Assembly (NCBI RefSeq): GCF_014837155.1
Contig: NZ_JACYHA010000022.1
Coordinates: 1-55,337 of the forward strand
From: Litchfieldia stipae
GTDB taxonomy: Bacteria > Bacillota > Bacilli > Bacillales > Bacillaceae_L
Length of the DNA stretch: 55,337 bases
Direction of reading: 5' to 3'
The position numbers were made by a program, and so were the translations under genes. Shown here piece after piece: positions 39,032 to 50,784 of the stretch. Every line of letters begins with the position of its first letter. Position 1 is the first letter of the stretch. The notes under the pieces were generated by a model that worked only from the letters and a program-made list of their open reading frames with translations, was not told where the DNA came from and made no database searches.

Positions 39032-39916
39032 TTAGGATTGATCATTATAGGATCTAAAAGGCATACCAGTTCGTAGTAACCCTTTTGTCTCAACACCACC
39101 AAGCCCTTTCTCTCCTGTTAATGTATTTCTCAATATATCCCACACATTTACTCTCTCCACAAAAGGAGTAAAGCTAATCTTGGCAACAATATAGACAGGA
39201 TCAAGTGCATGGATATTGACTCGCGATGGAGAGCTAGCAAAATTCGCTCCAGCGCGAATCAGTGATTCAAAATGAGATTGACAGGCACCTGCAAAGATGA
39301 CAAGCTGATCTAGATGAGGCACTTTCTTCCTTGCCTGTCTAACCGTTTGAGCAAAATACATGGAGTGTCGGTACGCTTTTAACTCTGACATCTTTCCCTT
39401 AGATTTAGAGTAGGCATCATGTCCAGTAATGACAAGAATATCGGGACGAAAGCGATCAATTAATCCGCCTACTTTCTCTGGCATTTCCTTCTCATCACTA
39501 TGAACACCATAGACTGGTACACCTAGTTTTTCATAAAGAGCTAAGCATTTCTTTAAATATACTGGATCTCCATCAATATGAAGAACACGTCCAGGCATTT
39601 GAAAATAGTCTTGTTCGTTTGTATATCCACCTGTGGCATTATACTCATTCTTTTGTCTGATCAATTGATAATCTTGTCGAAAAAGATGATATGAATGCTC
39701 AATCATTTTATCTTCAGCATGTTTTCTTTCTTGTTTTTCCGTTTCTGTAATTAAAAGCAAATCCTGATAAGGTGCATCTGCCATTAATCGAACGTCTTCT
39801 CCATATAAAATCGCAACCTTTTGATTGCCTCGCTCTACTTTAATATCAATCACACGGAATAATAAATCCCCTTTGTAGGATTTACGACTCACAATGTCCC
39901 CCACTTTAACTTCCAT
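39032..39916 (-). CDS. yabG: Sporulation-specific protease YabG
   Basis: YabG is a sigma-K-dependent protease that processes spore coat proteins before cross-linking. The 294-residue protein (ATG at 39916 with GGAGTGA upstream; an in-frame start 14 codons earlier is not supported) has the family start MEVKVGDIVSRKSYKGDLLF, LHIDGDPVYLKKCL, DILVITGHDAYSKSKG (about 163-178, with a conserved His) and FAGACQSHFESLIRAGANFA (about 210-229, with a conserved Cys), consistent with a His-Cys peptidase. A sigma-K-like promoter precedes it. Confidence 0.94.
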   Translation of the reverse strand: MEVKVGDIVSRKSYKGDLLFRVIDIKVERGNQKVAILYGEDVRLMADAPYQDLLLITETEKQERKHAEDKMIEHSYHLFRQDYQLIRQKNEYNATGGYTNEQDYFQMPGRVLHIDGDPVYLKKCLALYEKLGVPVYGVHSDEKEMPEKVGGLIDRFRPDILVITGHDAYSKSKGKMSELKAYRHSMYFAQTVRQARKKVPHLDQLVIFAGACQSHFESLIRAGANFASSPSRVNIHALDPVYIVAKISFTPFVERVNVWDILRNTLTGEKGLGGVETKGLLRTGMPFRSYNDQS

Positions 39917-39969
39917 TCTCTTCACTCCATAGTAGTGATCATTATTTATCCAAGGCATAAACCTTACCC

Positions 39970-39997
39970 TAGCTTATGCATGCTTCAGACAATGGGT
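39970..39997 (-). promoter_or_regulatory. sigma-K-type promoter of yabG
   Basis: Minus-strand -35 ACC (39995-39997), 16 bp, -10 CATAAGCTA (39970-39978), fitting the sigma-K pattern AC / CATANNNTA. Confidence 0.65.
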
Positions 39998-40025
39998 GAA
40001 AGCCGATATGAGCAATCATTGGTCA

Positions 40026-40068
40026 TAAAAAAAGCTTATCTCAAGGAACTCTCCTGAAATAAGCTTTT
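40026..40068 (-). terminator. Intrinsic terminator of ksgA
   Basis: Stem AAAAGCTTATTTCAGG / CTTGAGATAAGCTTTT with TTTTTTT on the minus strand, right after the ksgA stop. Confidence 0.92.
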
Positions 40069-40075
40069 TACATTC

Positions 40076-41508
<1,433 letters not shown>

Positions 41509-41590
41509 TTTTTCCTCCAATAAAGTGAAACTTTTAACCAGGTGAATACGTCTATTAGTATAGAAGCAAAATTTCCCTTTATTATAACGT

Positions 41591-41618
41591 AAAAAAACAG
41601 GAGATAAAAATCTCCTGT
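41591..41618 (-). terminator. Intrinsic terminator of yabE
   Basis: Stem ACAGGAGAT / ATCTCCTGT with TTTTTTT on the minus strand, immediately after the yabE stop. Confidence 0.92.
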
Positions 41619-41627
41619 ATCGTCATT

Positions 41628-42824
41628 CTAGTTTAAGATTTTAATTTTCACCTTTTTTGTACCCCAACGATAGGCTTGGGATTTATCAGCAAAGAATACA
41701 TCAATCTTATTGCCTTTAATACTTGAACCCGTGTCACCTGCTATTGCATATCCGTAGCCTTCTACATATACCTTCGTTCCTAAAGGAATCACACTAGGGT
41801 CAACAGCAATAACCTTTGAATTCGGATTTGCCTTTAGATTTATTCCAGTACTAGTCGTACCTGAACACCCCGTACAATTGGCTGTATAGGCAGTAGAAGA
41901 TACATAGAACTCTTTAGAAACAGAGTCATTGCTTCTTGATACTTGCTTTTGGATCACTTTTGTGCCAACAGCTACAACGCGGTTCACGCTTTCTGAGACT
42001 GTTTCTTTCTTAAGTAATTCTCTTGAAACTTCCTTACCGTTCTCAAGAACTACTTCATAATGCTTTTCAAGCTTACCTTCTTTACCAGCATTAACCACCT
42101 GTTGCTTCCCTTTTTCAAGAGAATCGTCTTTCTTCGTTACAACTGCGTAGGAGATTGGTTCTTCCACTACATCGGTGACTTTTTCTACACGAATGACTTT
42201 TACTACACTATCTTCTGCAATCTCTTGATCCATTTCTGGTTCTACACGATCCAATTTTCCAAGTGTGATATTTTGATTTTTTAAAAAGTCAGCGACCGTA
42301 GTCGAAGTGGACCAAACCTTTTTTTCTTCTCCGCCAACATCCATTGTTAACTCAAATGCTTTCTCAATAGATACAGTTAAATCCTTCGTTATATCTGTGT
42401 CTACTTCAGGTGAAATGATGTCGTGCTCATTAAGCTCGATTTCTTTAAATGCAAGCAACTCTTGAACTGTATCCAATGTTGTCCATACCCGTTCCTCATC
42501 TTCACCAATTTCAATGGTCACTGGAACAGCTGCTTCCCAAACAATGGTCATGTCCTGCTTAATTTTATCTTCTAGTTCATGGGATAAATGGTCTTCTTCA
42601 CGCAGTTCAACGTTAAATTCATTTAGAACCTCTTGAACCGTTTTTGCGTGCGTCCTTATTACCTGTTCTTCTCCATCCAATGATACCTTTACGGTTTCTT
42701 TTGATACTTCATATGCGCCATAGGCCGTGCCTGCAGCTGCAAATGCTAGTAAACTACTAACTGAGACTATGAATCTCTTCTTTTTCATTGACTCGGATAA
42801 CAGCTTTTTCATGTTTTTTAACAC
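41628..42824 (-). CDS. yabE: Cell-wall protein with DUF348, G5 and 3D domains (YabE-like)
   Basis: An exported 398-residue protein: signal/anchor segment at about 17-37, three DUF348 repeats (about 45-85, 102-142, 160-200; each of the type VKVSLDGEEQVIRTHAKTV), a G5 domain (about 210-285) and a C-terminal 3D domain (about 310-398) with the three conserved aspartates in VIAVDPSVIPLG, AIAGDTGSSIKG and KIDVFF. It resembles Rpf/Sps-type wall hydrolases. The start is GTG with AAGGAGG 11 nt upstream. It has a consensus promoter and its own terminator. Exact bond cleaved is not known to me. Confidence 0.9.
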   Translation of the reverse strand: MLKNMKKLLSESMKKKRFIVSVSSLLAFAAAGTAYGAYEVSKETVKVSLDGEEQVIRTHAKTVQEVLNEFNVELREEDHLSHELEDKIKQDMTIVWEAAVPVTIEIGEDEERVWTTLDTVQELLAFKEIELNEHDIISPEVDTDITKDLTVSIEKAFELTMDVGGEEKKVWSTSTTVADFLKNQNITLGKLDRVEPEMDQEIAEDSVVKVIRVEKVTDVVEEPISYAVVTKKDDSLEKGKQQVVNAGKEGKLEKHYEVVLENGKEVSRELLKKETVSESVNRVVAVGTKVIQKQVSRSNDSVSKEFYVSSTAYTANCTGCSGTTSTGINLKANPNSKVIAVDPSVIPLGTKVYVEGYGYAIAGDTGSSIKGNKIDVFFADKSQAYRWGTKKVKIKILN

Positions 42825-42854
42825 GATGAAAAACGCCTCCTTCTCCTCGGAGAG

Positions 42855-42883
42855 ATTATATAAACATTCCTTCTCGCTGTCAA
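42855..42883 (-). promoter_or_regulatory. Consensus sigma-A promoter of yabE
   Basis: Minus-strand TTGACA (42878-42883), 17 bp, TATAAT (42855-42860): both boxes perfect. A short stem TCTCC / GGAGA lies at the start of the leader. A palindromic Spo0A-box-like TTGTCGACAA is further upstream near 42952-42961. Confidence 0.85.
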
Positions 42884-43049
42884 CCCCTCCTCTTCACCCT
42901 GGACCGTAATCCTAATTATGCAAACCTTCTTTAAAAAAAGAAAGGAGAACTTGTCGACAAAGAAATATATGTATGAGAAGAGGTTTGTAGAACATTTTCT
43001 AATTTTCACCTATCGGACAAGTTTCTCCAAGATTTAACAAAAAAATTTA

Positions 43050-43817
43050 TCAGCTAATGTCGAAAATTTTCTTTGCATTGTCGGATGTTTTTTCGGCAAT
43101 TTCCTCAAATGTAACCTCTTTCAACTCTGCAATTTGCTCTGCAATGTACTTCACATAAGCAGGTTCATTTCGTTTTCCTCTAAATGGATGAGGGGTTAAA
43201 TAAGGACAATCTGTTTCAATTAATAGTCGATCTAGTGGAATTTGCTTGGCCACTTCTTTCGGTTGTTTAGCATTCTTAAACGTCACTGGTCCGCCAAACG
43301 AAATATAGAAATTCATATCCATACATTGTTTAGCCACCTCATAGCTACCAGTAAAGCAATGCATAATTCCTCCCACTTCTGCTGCATTTTCCTCCTTTAG
43401 GATTTCCACAATATCAGCAGTTGCATCTCGATTATGAATAATAATGGGTAATTTCACTTTTTTCGCTAACGCAATTTGTTTCCTAAATACTTCTTTCTGA
43501 ACATCCTTAGGTGATTTATCCCAGTAATAATCAAGTCCCATTTCACCAATTCCAACAACCTTCGGGTGCTCTGAGAGCTTCTCAATCCATTCTAAATCTT
43601 CATCTGTCATATCAATTGCATCAACAGGATGCCATCCAATTGTTGCATAAATAAAGTCATATTGATCAATGAGCTCCATCGCTTTTGTAATGGTATCACG
43701 ATCAAATCCCACAACTACAATTCGTGAAACCCCTTCAGCTAAAGCACGTTCAATTACCTCTTCAACATCTTCTTCATACTGCAGTGCATTTAAATGTGCA
43801 TGTGTATCGATTAACAT
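43050..43817 (-). CDS. yabD: TatD-family metal-dependent DNase (YabD)
   Basis: A TIM-barrel metallohydrolase of 255 residues. The metal ligands are visible in MLIDTHAHLNALQYEED (HxH), GEMGLDYYWDKSP (Glu), PIIIHNRDA (His), MHCFTGS (His) and LLIETDCPYLTPHPFRGKRN (Asp). The ATG at 43817 follows AAGGAGG by 5 nt and gives the B. subtilis length. It lies 77 bp after metS. TatD proteins act as 3'-5' exonucleases in repair or turnover; the physiological substrate here is not known. Confidence 0.94.
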   Translation of the reverse strand: MLIDTHAHLNALQYEEDVEEVIERALAEGVSRIVVVGFDRDTITKAMELIDQYDFIYATIGWHPVDAIDMTDEDLEWIEKLSEHPKVVGIGEMGLDYYWDKSPKDVQKEVFRKQIALAKKVKLPIIIHNRDATADIVEILKEENAAEVGGIMHCFTGSYEVAKQCMDMNFYISFGGPVTFKNAKQPKEVAKQIPLDRLLIETDCPYLTPHPFRGKRNEPAYVKYIAEQIAELKEVTFEEIAEKTSDNAKKIFDIS

Positions 43818-43894
43818 GGCTTCCTCCTTCATATTCTATAACGATAAAAGAGAAAGGAACAGATTCCTCTGTCCCATTCTTCTTTTCCTACTAT

Positions 43895-45871
<1,977 letters not shown>

Positions 45872-46056
45872 TCATAAACCTCCTCTTTCACCTTCATATC
45901 TATAGAAGAAAAGCATCAAAAATCAAACCTGCTATTCTACAGCATGAAAAAAATCATCTTAGTATATGTACCTTAACTATCATAAAATAAATTCTTCACA
46001 AATTCATCTATTCCTCTTCTACCAACAAAATATACCTAAAAAAAGGGAGATATGCA

Positions 46057-46113
46057 ATGATACGACCCTTAAAAAATAACGATTTCATACGAACCATTGT
46101 TATGTTTACATAA
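46057..46113 (+). CDS. Possible short ORF (18 codons) in the metS-abrB gap
   Basis: ATG preceded 8 nt upstream by AAAGGGAG, encoding MIRPLKNNDFIRTIVMFT and a TAA. It is divergent from metS and upstream of abrB. I recognise no family, and no clear promoter is visible ahead of it, so it could be chance. It overlaps the palindrome at 46098-46115. Confidence 0.25.
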   Translation: MIRPLKNNDFIRTIVMFT

Positions 46114-46115
46114 CA
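46098..46115. promoter_or_regulatory. 18-bp inverted repeat in the metS-abrB gap
   Basis: TGTTATG and CATAACA arms separated by TTTA. It is operator-sized; it resembles the TGTNA / TNACA halves of GlnR/TnrA sites but with one extra base between them, so I assign no factor. Confidence 0.35.
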
Positions 46116-46183
46116 GTTTATTAACAATAATAGCTGTTATTTCTATATATGGATGTATATGTAATAAATTCAGATTGTACACA

Positions 46184-46236
46184 TGTCGAATTATTGTGCA
46201 CTATTTGTCGAATTACATATAGCATTCAACTATAAT
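46184..46236 (+). promoter_or_regulatory. Extra Spo0A boxes and a possible Spo0A-activated promoter
   Basis: Two exact Spo0A boxes TGTCGAA at 46184-46190 and 46206-46212 start 22 bp apart, two helical turns. The second overlaps a would-be -35 (TTGTCG, 46205-46210), 20 bp ahead of a TATAAT (46231-46236). This layout resembles the Spo0A-activated promoters with stretched spacers. The rest of the 602-bp gap between metS and abrB is very AT-rich. Confidence 0.5.
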
Positions 46237-46356
46237 TTAAATTATATTAATATATTATTTCTCGCGATTTATCATATAAAAAATATTGTCATAACAGCGT
46301 TTTGTGGATATAGACATACAGTTTTTTATATAACTTCAAACATTTGTAATTAGTTA

Positions 46357-46418
46357 TTGACGTTTATTGGAAACCTTGTTATTATTAATCTATAAGTTTT
46401 TTGTCGAATAATGACGAA
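46357..46418 (+). promoter_or_regulatory. abrB promoter with downstream tandem Spo0A boxes
   Basis: TTGACG (46357-46362), 17 bp, TATTAT (46380-46385) form a sigma-A promoter. Just past the expected start site are TTGTCGAA (46401-46408) and TGACGAA (46412-46418), the tandem Spo0A boxes through which Spo0A-P represses abrB in B. subtilis. Confidence 0.88.
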
Positions 46419-46473
46419 TTAATGAATGAAATGAAAATAAATAGTTTATAGGTCGAGAGAGGGGAACTTTTTA

Positions 46474-46761
46474 ATGAAATCTACTGGTATTGTACGTAAA
46501 GTTGATGAATTAGGACGTGTTGTTATTCCAATCGAATTACGACGCACATTAGGAATCGCAGAGAAAGATGCACTTGAAATTTATGTTGATGATGAAAAAA
46601 TCATCTTAAAGAAATACAAGCCAAATATGACTTGCCACATTACTGGTGAAGTGTCTGATTCAAACATCACACTTGCTGGTGGTAAAATTGTGTTAAGTCG
46701 TGAAGGTGCAGAACAAATCCTTCAAGAGCTTAATAATAACTTAGAAAAAGTAAATAACTAA
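46474..46761 (+). CDS. abrB: Transition-state regulator AbrB
   Basis: AbrB is the master repressor of post-exponential genes, including spoVG in this window. The 95-residue protein has the N-terminal swapped-hairpin DNA-binding domain (MKSTGIVRKVDELGRVVIPI, ELRRTLGIAEKDALEIYVDD) and a C-terminal tetramerisation domain with the single CHITGEV cysteine (about residue 54). GAGAGGGG lies 9 nt before the ATG. It is the only plus-strand gene here, convergent with rsmI and divergent from metS, the B. subtilis layout. Confidence 0.98.
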   Translation: MKSTGIVRKVDELGRVVIPIELRRTLGIAEKDALEIYVDDEKIILKKYKPNMTCHITGEVSDSNITLAGGKIVLSREGAEQILQELNNNLEKVNN

Positions 46762-46774
46762 TTTAAATATACTT

Positions 46775-46815
46775 GAGGCTATCACCTAACAATTTAGGAG
46801 ATAGCCTCATTTTTA
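46775..46815 (+). terminator. Intrinsic terminator of abrB
   Basis: Stem GAGGCTATC(A)CCTAA / TTTAGGAGATAGCCTC followed by TTTTT on the plus strand. The gene on the other strand (rsmI) ends 8 bp away; on that strand the tail is weaker. Confidence 0.9.
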
Positions 46816-46822
46816 TTGTTCA

Positions 46823-47701
46823 TTATTTATGATAAGTATTATAGATTTCCCGCTTCGGTAATTGACGGTCCTTCGATACTTCCTTGATTGCATCCTTCAC
46901 AGAGAATTCCTTATTAGTTATGTAATGATTGACATGCTCCTCGATTGAAAATTGAATCCACCAGCTTTCATCTTCTTCAGCCTCTAAATCTGATGAATTG
47001 GCCCCTTCAACAATCAGACAAAATTCACCTCTGATTTGATCACTTTTTGACCATTCTATAACACGGTCTAAGTCCCCACGTATAAATTCTTCAAATTTCT
47101 TTGTAAGCTCTCTAGAAATTGAAATCTGACGGTTCCCTAGAATCTCTCTCATCACCTGAAGTGTTTCTTTGAGGCGATGTGGTGCTTCATAAAAGATTAA
47201 AGTTGCTTCAATTCGTTTTAAACCTTCCAATTGTAGCTTTTTTTCTTTCTTTTGACGATCTAAAAAGCCATAAAAATAGAAGGGTTGTGTACGTAATCCT
47301 GATGCAATCATCGCTGTTAAAGCTGCATTAGCTCCAGGTAATGGAACAACAAATAATTTCTCTGATACTGCCTGGACGACAAGCTCATAGCCTGGATCAG
47401 AAATGGTTGGGAGACCTGCATCACTTACCAGAGCAATGTTCTTTCCTTCTTTTAATAACCCAATAATCTTGTCTCCACTTACTTCTTTATTATGATCATG
47501 GTAACTAATAATAGGTGTCGTGATTTCGAAATAATTACAGAGCTTTTTTGAATGTCTTGTATCCTCTGCTGCAATAATATCAGCTTCTTTTAATGTCTTA
47601 ATTGCACGAAACGTCATATCATCTAAGTTACCTATTGGTGTTGGTACTAAATATAGGGTACCAACGTCAGCGTTTCCTTGAAAACTCTTCTGTTGCCACA
47701 T
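46823..47701 (-). CDS. rsmI: 16S rRNA (cytidine-2'-O)-methyltransferase RsmI
   Basis: RsmI methylates the ribose of C1402 in 16S rRNA. The 292-residue protein has the tetrapyrrole-methylase-like fold: GTLYLVPTPIGNLDDMTFRA near the N terminus, AAEDTRHSKKLC, LVSDAGLPTISDPG (about 88-101), PLPGANAALTAMIASGL, and a short C-terminal RsmI helix-turn-helix tail. B. subtilis calls it yabC. In B. subtilis yazA sits between this gene and yabB, but here only 21 bp separate them. Confidence 0.95.
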   Translation of the reverse strand: MWQQKSFQGNADVGTLYLVPTPIGNLDDMTFRAIKTLKEADIIAAEDTRHSKKLCNYFEITTPIISYHDHNKEVSGDKIIGLLKEGKNIALVSDAGLPTISDPGYELVVQAVSEKLFVVPLPGANAALTAMIASGLRTQPFYFYGFLDRQKKEKKLQLEGLKRIEATLIFYEAPHRLKETLQVMREILGNRQISISRELTKKFEEFIRGDLDRVIEWSKSDQIRGEFCLIVEGANSSDLEAEEDESWWIQFSIEEHVNHYITNKEFSVKDAIKEVSKDRQLPKREIYNTYHK

Positions 47702-47722
47702 CGAAATCTCTCCTCTCTTTCG

Positions 47723-48466
47723 TTATTTGCCATCATAAAGAATGTCATTTACTTCTGCCGTGTATTCATTATTTTGATTATATACAATCAGTGGGGGGAG
47801 GATTTTTAAATCTGGTTTTCCATCTTTAATTCCTTCAATTAAAAGTGTATTTGCTTCCTTACCTTCTTTAGGATAAACAAATCTCATCCGTTTTGGCTCT
47901 AAGCGATGAGCTCTCATTAATGTCAAAATATCTAATAGTCGACCTGGTCGATGAACAAGTGCCACCTTGCCACCTTGTTTCACGAGTTGACTGCTCACTC
48001 GAATGACATCCTCTAAGGTACAATAGATTTCATGCCTTGCAATGGCTAAGTGCTCGTTCTTATTCATTTCATCCTTCCCTGGCGTTTGAAAATAGGGAGG
48101 ATTGCATGTAACCACATCAAATTTCCCGTGTCCAAGTCTAGAAGGCATGTCCTTCAAATCTCCATGAATCAATTGAATGCGATCTTCTAACTGATTATAT
48201 TGAACACTCCTTTGTGCCATATCATAGATTTTCTCTTGGATTTCAACACCAGTAATCTCTGACTTAGATCGCAGGCTTAATAATAACGGGATGACCCCAT
48301 TTCCTGTACATAAATCAATCACTTTTCCCTTTTGAATGGGAACATATGCAAACTTAGCTAATAATACCGTATCTAACGAAAAAGCAAATACGGAGGGGCT
48401 TTGTATAATTTTGAGATCCTCAGCTAATAAATGATCTAGCCGCTCCCCATTTTGTATTTCTACCAT
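47723..48466 (-). CDS. yabB: tRNA1(Val) adenine-37 N6-methyltransferase-like protein (YabB)
   Basis: A class I SAM methyltransferase of 247 residues: SAM motif [17 protein letters not shown] (about 47-63), VEIQ, and the N6-adenine catalytic motif NPPY in [14 protein letters not shown] (about 121-134). It resembles E. coli TrmN6/YfiC, which methylates A37 of tRNA1-Val, but the substrate in Bacillus is inferred. The ATG at 48466 follows AAAGGAA by 7 nt and gives the B. subtilis length; an in-frame start nine codons earlier is less likely. It is separated from yabA by a terminator. Confidence 0.9.
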   Translation of the reverse strand: MVEIQNGERLDHLLAEDLKIIQSPSVFAFSLDTVLLAKFAYVPIQKGKVIDLCTGNGVIPLLLSLRSKSEITGVEIQEKIYDMAQRSVQYNQLEDRIQLIHGDLKDMPSRLGHGKFDVVTCNPPYFQTPGKDEMNKNEHLAIARHEIYCTLEDVIRVSSQLVKQGGKVALVHRPGRLLDILTLMRAHRLEPKRMRFVYPKEGKEANTLLIEGIKDGKPDLKILPPLIVYNQNNEYTAEVNDILYDGK

Positions 48467-48532
48467 ATAAGTATTCCTTTCTATTCCAAACATTTAATGA
48501 TGTATTATTCTCTTTAGTATACACCTTAACAC

Positions 48533-48562
48533 ACAAAAAAAAGTCCTCCAAAACTGGAAGAC
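48533..48562 (-). terminator. Intrinsic terminator of yabA
   Basis: Stem GTCTTCCAG / CTGGAAGAC-type (GTCTTCC with GGAGGAC) around a TTTT loop, followed by a run of eight T on the minus strand, abutting the yabA stop. It closes the darA-yabA transcript. Confidence 0.88.
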
Positions 48563-48922
48563 CTACTTCTTATTTAAGAAGGATAAGCAAAATAAACAAT
48601 CTCCATCTTTTCGAACACTTCCATAGTGCACATTGCAAATATGAAATCCTTCTTGATACAGTCTGGCTAAATTATCATAGCCCTCACCGATATCGAGTTG
48701 TTGCTTCGAATCACTAGTCCCATGATCTGTCTTTTCTTTTTTCTTCGTCTCGACAATGGGTTCTTCTAGTCTACGACGTAAATGATCATTCTCAACCATT
48801 AAATTATGATTTTCTTCAAGCAATTCACCTAGGTGCTGTTTTAAATCTCCTAATTGGCGATATAAATGGCCAATTTGTTCTTCCATACTTATAACAGATT
48901 CAAATATGTCCTTTTTGTCCAC
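48563..48922 (-). CDS. yabA: Replication initiation control protein YabA
   Basis: YabA binds DnaA and the DnaN clamp to limit re-initiation. The 119-residue protein starts at a GTG (48922, GAGGTGG 5 nt upstream) and has an N-terminal leucine-rich coiled coil for tetramerisation (about 5-60; [20 protein letters not shown]) and a C-terminal zinc domain with HICNVHYG and CLFCLSF (about 96-116), the CxxC site required for partner binding. Length equals the B. subtilis protein. It follows ricT by 13 bp. Confidence 0.95.
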   Translation of the reverse strand: MDKKDIFESVISMEEQIGHLYRQLGDLKQHLGELLEENHNLMVENDHLRRRLEEPIVETKKKEKTDHGTSDSKQQLDIGEGYDNLARLYQEGFHICNVHYGSVRKDGDCLFCLSFLNKK

Positions 48923-48935
48923 GATATCCACCTCG

Positions 48936-49763
48936 TTAATCTGTGGCTTGTATCGAAACAGCTCCTTCTCTGAGTAGCTCATCCCATGTGTATTCAATTA
49001 CACGTTCACGATCCACTAACTCAACTTGAAGTACTCTCTCTAGAATATTTAATCCTACTACTTTTCCAAGTCCACTTGGCGTTTGAAGCATTTCACCTAA
49101 ATCAGGTAATTGTTCTTTCGCAGTTTCATATTCATCATTCTCATACTTCAGACAGCACATTAAACGACCACAAAGACCAGAAATTTTTGTTGGATTTAAC
49201 GAAAGGTTTTGATCCTTCGCCATTTTAATAGAAACTGGCTCAAAATCACCTAAGAATGTTGAACAGCATAGCATTCTTCCGCATGGGCCAATACCGCCAA
49301 GCATCTTCGCTTCATCCCTTACACCTATTTGCCTTAATTCAATACGTGTACGGAAAATGGCTGCTAAATCCTTTACTAACTCTCTAAAATCTACTCTTCC
49401 GTCAGCTGTGAAATAGAAAATGACTTTGTTTCGATCAAATGTATATTCTACATCAACTAGCTTCATATCTAGATTGTGTTCTATTACTTTTTGAAAACAA
49501 ACATCATACGCTTCCTTAGCTGCTTGTTTATTCTCACTTACAATTAATTTATCCTTTTGTTCTGCGATTCTAACTACCTTTTTCAAGGGTAGCACGATAT
49601 CATTTTCTTCGACCTGCTTCTTATTTATAACAACTTTACCAAATTCAATCCCTCGAACAGTTTCAACAATGACAAACTCTCCATCAGGAATGGTTAAGCC
49701 ATTTGGATCAAAATAATAGATTTTTCCAGCTTTTTTAAAGCGGACACCAACTACATCATACAA
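48936..49763 (-). CDS. ricT: RicT (YaaT), iron-sulfur subunit of the RicAFT complex
   Basis: RicT with RicA and RicF adjusts RNase Y activity and supports Spo0A phosphorylation, competence and biofilm. The 275-residue PSP1-family protein has the conserved Cys clusters [11 protein letters not shown] (about 158-168) and GLCGRLMCC (about 195-203) that bind [4Fe-4S], after an N-terminal [19 protein letters not shown] region. It lies 3 bp after holB. Confidence 0.96.
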   Translation of the reverse strand: MYDVVGVRFKKAGKIYYFDPNGLTIPDGEFVIVETVRGIEFGKVVINKKQVEENDIVLPLKKVVRIAEQKDKLIVSENKQAAKEAYDVCFQKVIEHNLDMKLVDVEYTFDRNKVIFYFTADGRVDFRELVKDLAAIFRTRIELRQIGVRDEAKMLGGIGPCGRMLCCSTFLGDFEPVSIKMAKDQNLSLNPTKISGLCGRLMCCLKYENDEYETAKEQLPDLGEMLQTPSGLGKVVGLNILERVLQVELVDRERVIEYTWDELLREGAVSIQATD

Positions 49764-49766
49764 GCT

Positions 49767-50774
49767 TTACCCCTCCTGTAATTTCAATACCAGTTGTTCC
49801 ATTAATAAGTGTGGATTCATGTTGGTGTTTAGACGTTTCTTAGCCTCAAGAATGAATGCTATTTGTTGACTAACACGACTAGAAGAGGTTTGAAGTGCGC
49901 GTTGTCTTAATACATCTATTTGATCAGTATAAACAACATTATCTTCATCACCGATTTGGATCTGTATTAAATCTCTATATAAAAGTAATAATAAGCTTAA
50001 TCCTAAGTCTAATTGTGCCTTTTCTTTAAAATGGGGCAGCCACTTATCCTGAATAAGGAAAAGTGCATCAACTGGACGTGTGTTTAATACTTCATTTAAT
50101 TGTAACACTATCGCCCTAGACTGTCCAAACCATTCATCTTGACTCATTTGGTATGCCTCATCTAAATCATTGGTCACTTGAGATACAATAGATGCTAGGC
50201 CGCCAGATACGGCCTTTTCCTTTATCAAATAATTCTTAACAATGTTTGCAGATAAAGGCTTAAATGAAAGTGATTGACACCTAGATTGAATGGTATCAAG
50301 CATACGGTGCACCTGCTCTGTTATTAGGAGTGCTACCGTTTGACTATTTGGTTCTTCTAAAAACTTTAACAAACTATTTGCGGCATTAGTCGTCATTCTG
50401 TCAGCATGTTCAATAATGTAGAGCTTTCGATTTGACTCAACACCTGTCTTAGAAAACTCTTCCTGCAGCTCTTGAATTTGCCCTTTTTTAATGGATAACC
50501 CATCTGGCTCAATCAAATGAAGATCAGGATGATTTCCAGAATCAATCCTACGACAATTATTACACATGAGACAAGGTCTAATACCATCCTCAGGCTCCAA
50601 GCAAAAGTACGCTTTTGCAAAGCTTAGGCTTATTGCTTTCTTACCAGTACCCTTTGCACCTTCTAGGATGTACGCATGAGCCACACGCTTTTTTCGAAAA
50701 CTATTTTCAATCATCTTCATGACAATTGGTTGCTGCTGGTATAACTCTTCCCATGTTTTTTGCACATCAATCAC
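49767..50774 (-). CDS. holB: DNA polymerase III delta' subunit (clamp loader)
   Basis: HolB is a clamp-loader component. The AAA+-like protein shows AYILEGAKGTGKKAISLSF (Walker A), the zinc module CLMCNNCRRIDSGNHPD (about 70-86), IIEHADRMTTNAANSLLKFLE (sensor 1 region) and LITEQVHRMLDTIQSRCQ. The start is uncertain: I use the GTG at 50774 with AAGG 8 nt upstream (335 residues); a TTG at 50801 inside yaaR has AAGGG upstream and a GTG at 50765 would be closest in length to B. subtilis. It follows yaaR. Confidence 0.93.
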   Translation of the reverse strand: MIDVQKTWEELYQQQPIVMKMIENSFRKKRVAHAYILEGAKGTGKKAISLSFAKAYFCLEPEDGIRPCLMCNNCRRIDSGNHPDLHLIEPDGLSIKKGQIQELQEEFSKTGVESNRKLYIIEHADRMTTNAANSLLKFLEEPNSQTVALLITEQVHRMLDTIQSRCQSLSFKPLSANIVKNYLIKEKAVSGGLASIVSQVTNDLDEAYQMSQDEWFGQSRAIVLQLNEVLNTRPVDALFLIQDKWLPHFKEKAQLDLGLSLLLLLYRDLIQIQIGDEDNVVYTDQIDVLRQRALQTSSSRVSQQIAFILEAKKRLNTNMNPHLLMEQLVLKLQEG

Positions 50775-50784
50775 ACTTTCGACC

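Noticed and set aside
45872-46473. T-box or SAM riboswitch upstream of metS
   Set aside because: No AGGGTGGNACCGCG T-box core or S-box motifs were seen on the minus strand; the gap is AT-rich with Spo0A boxes instead.
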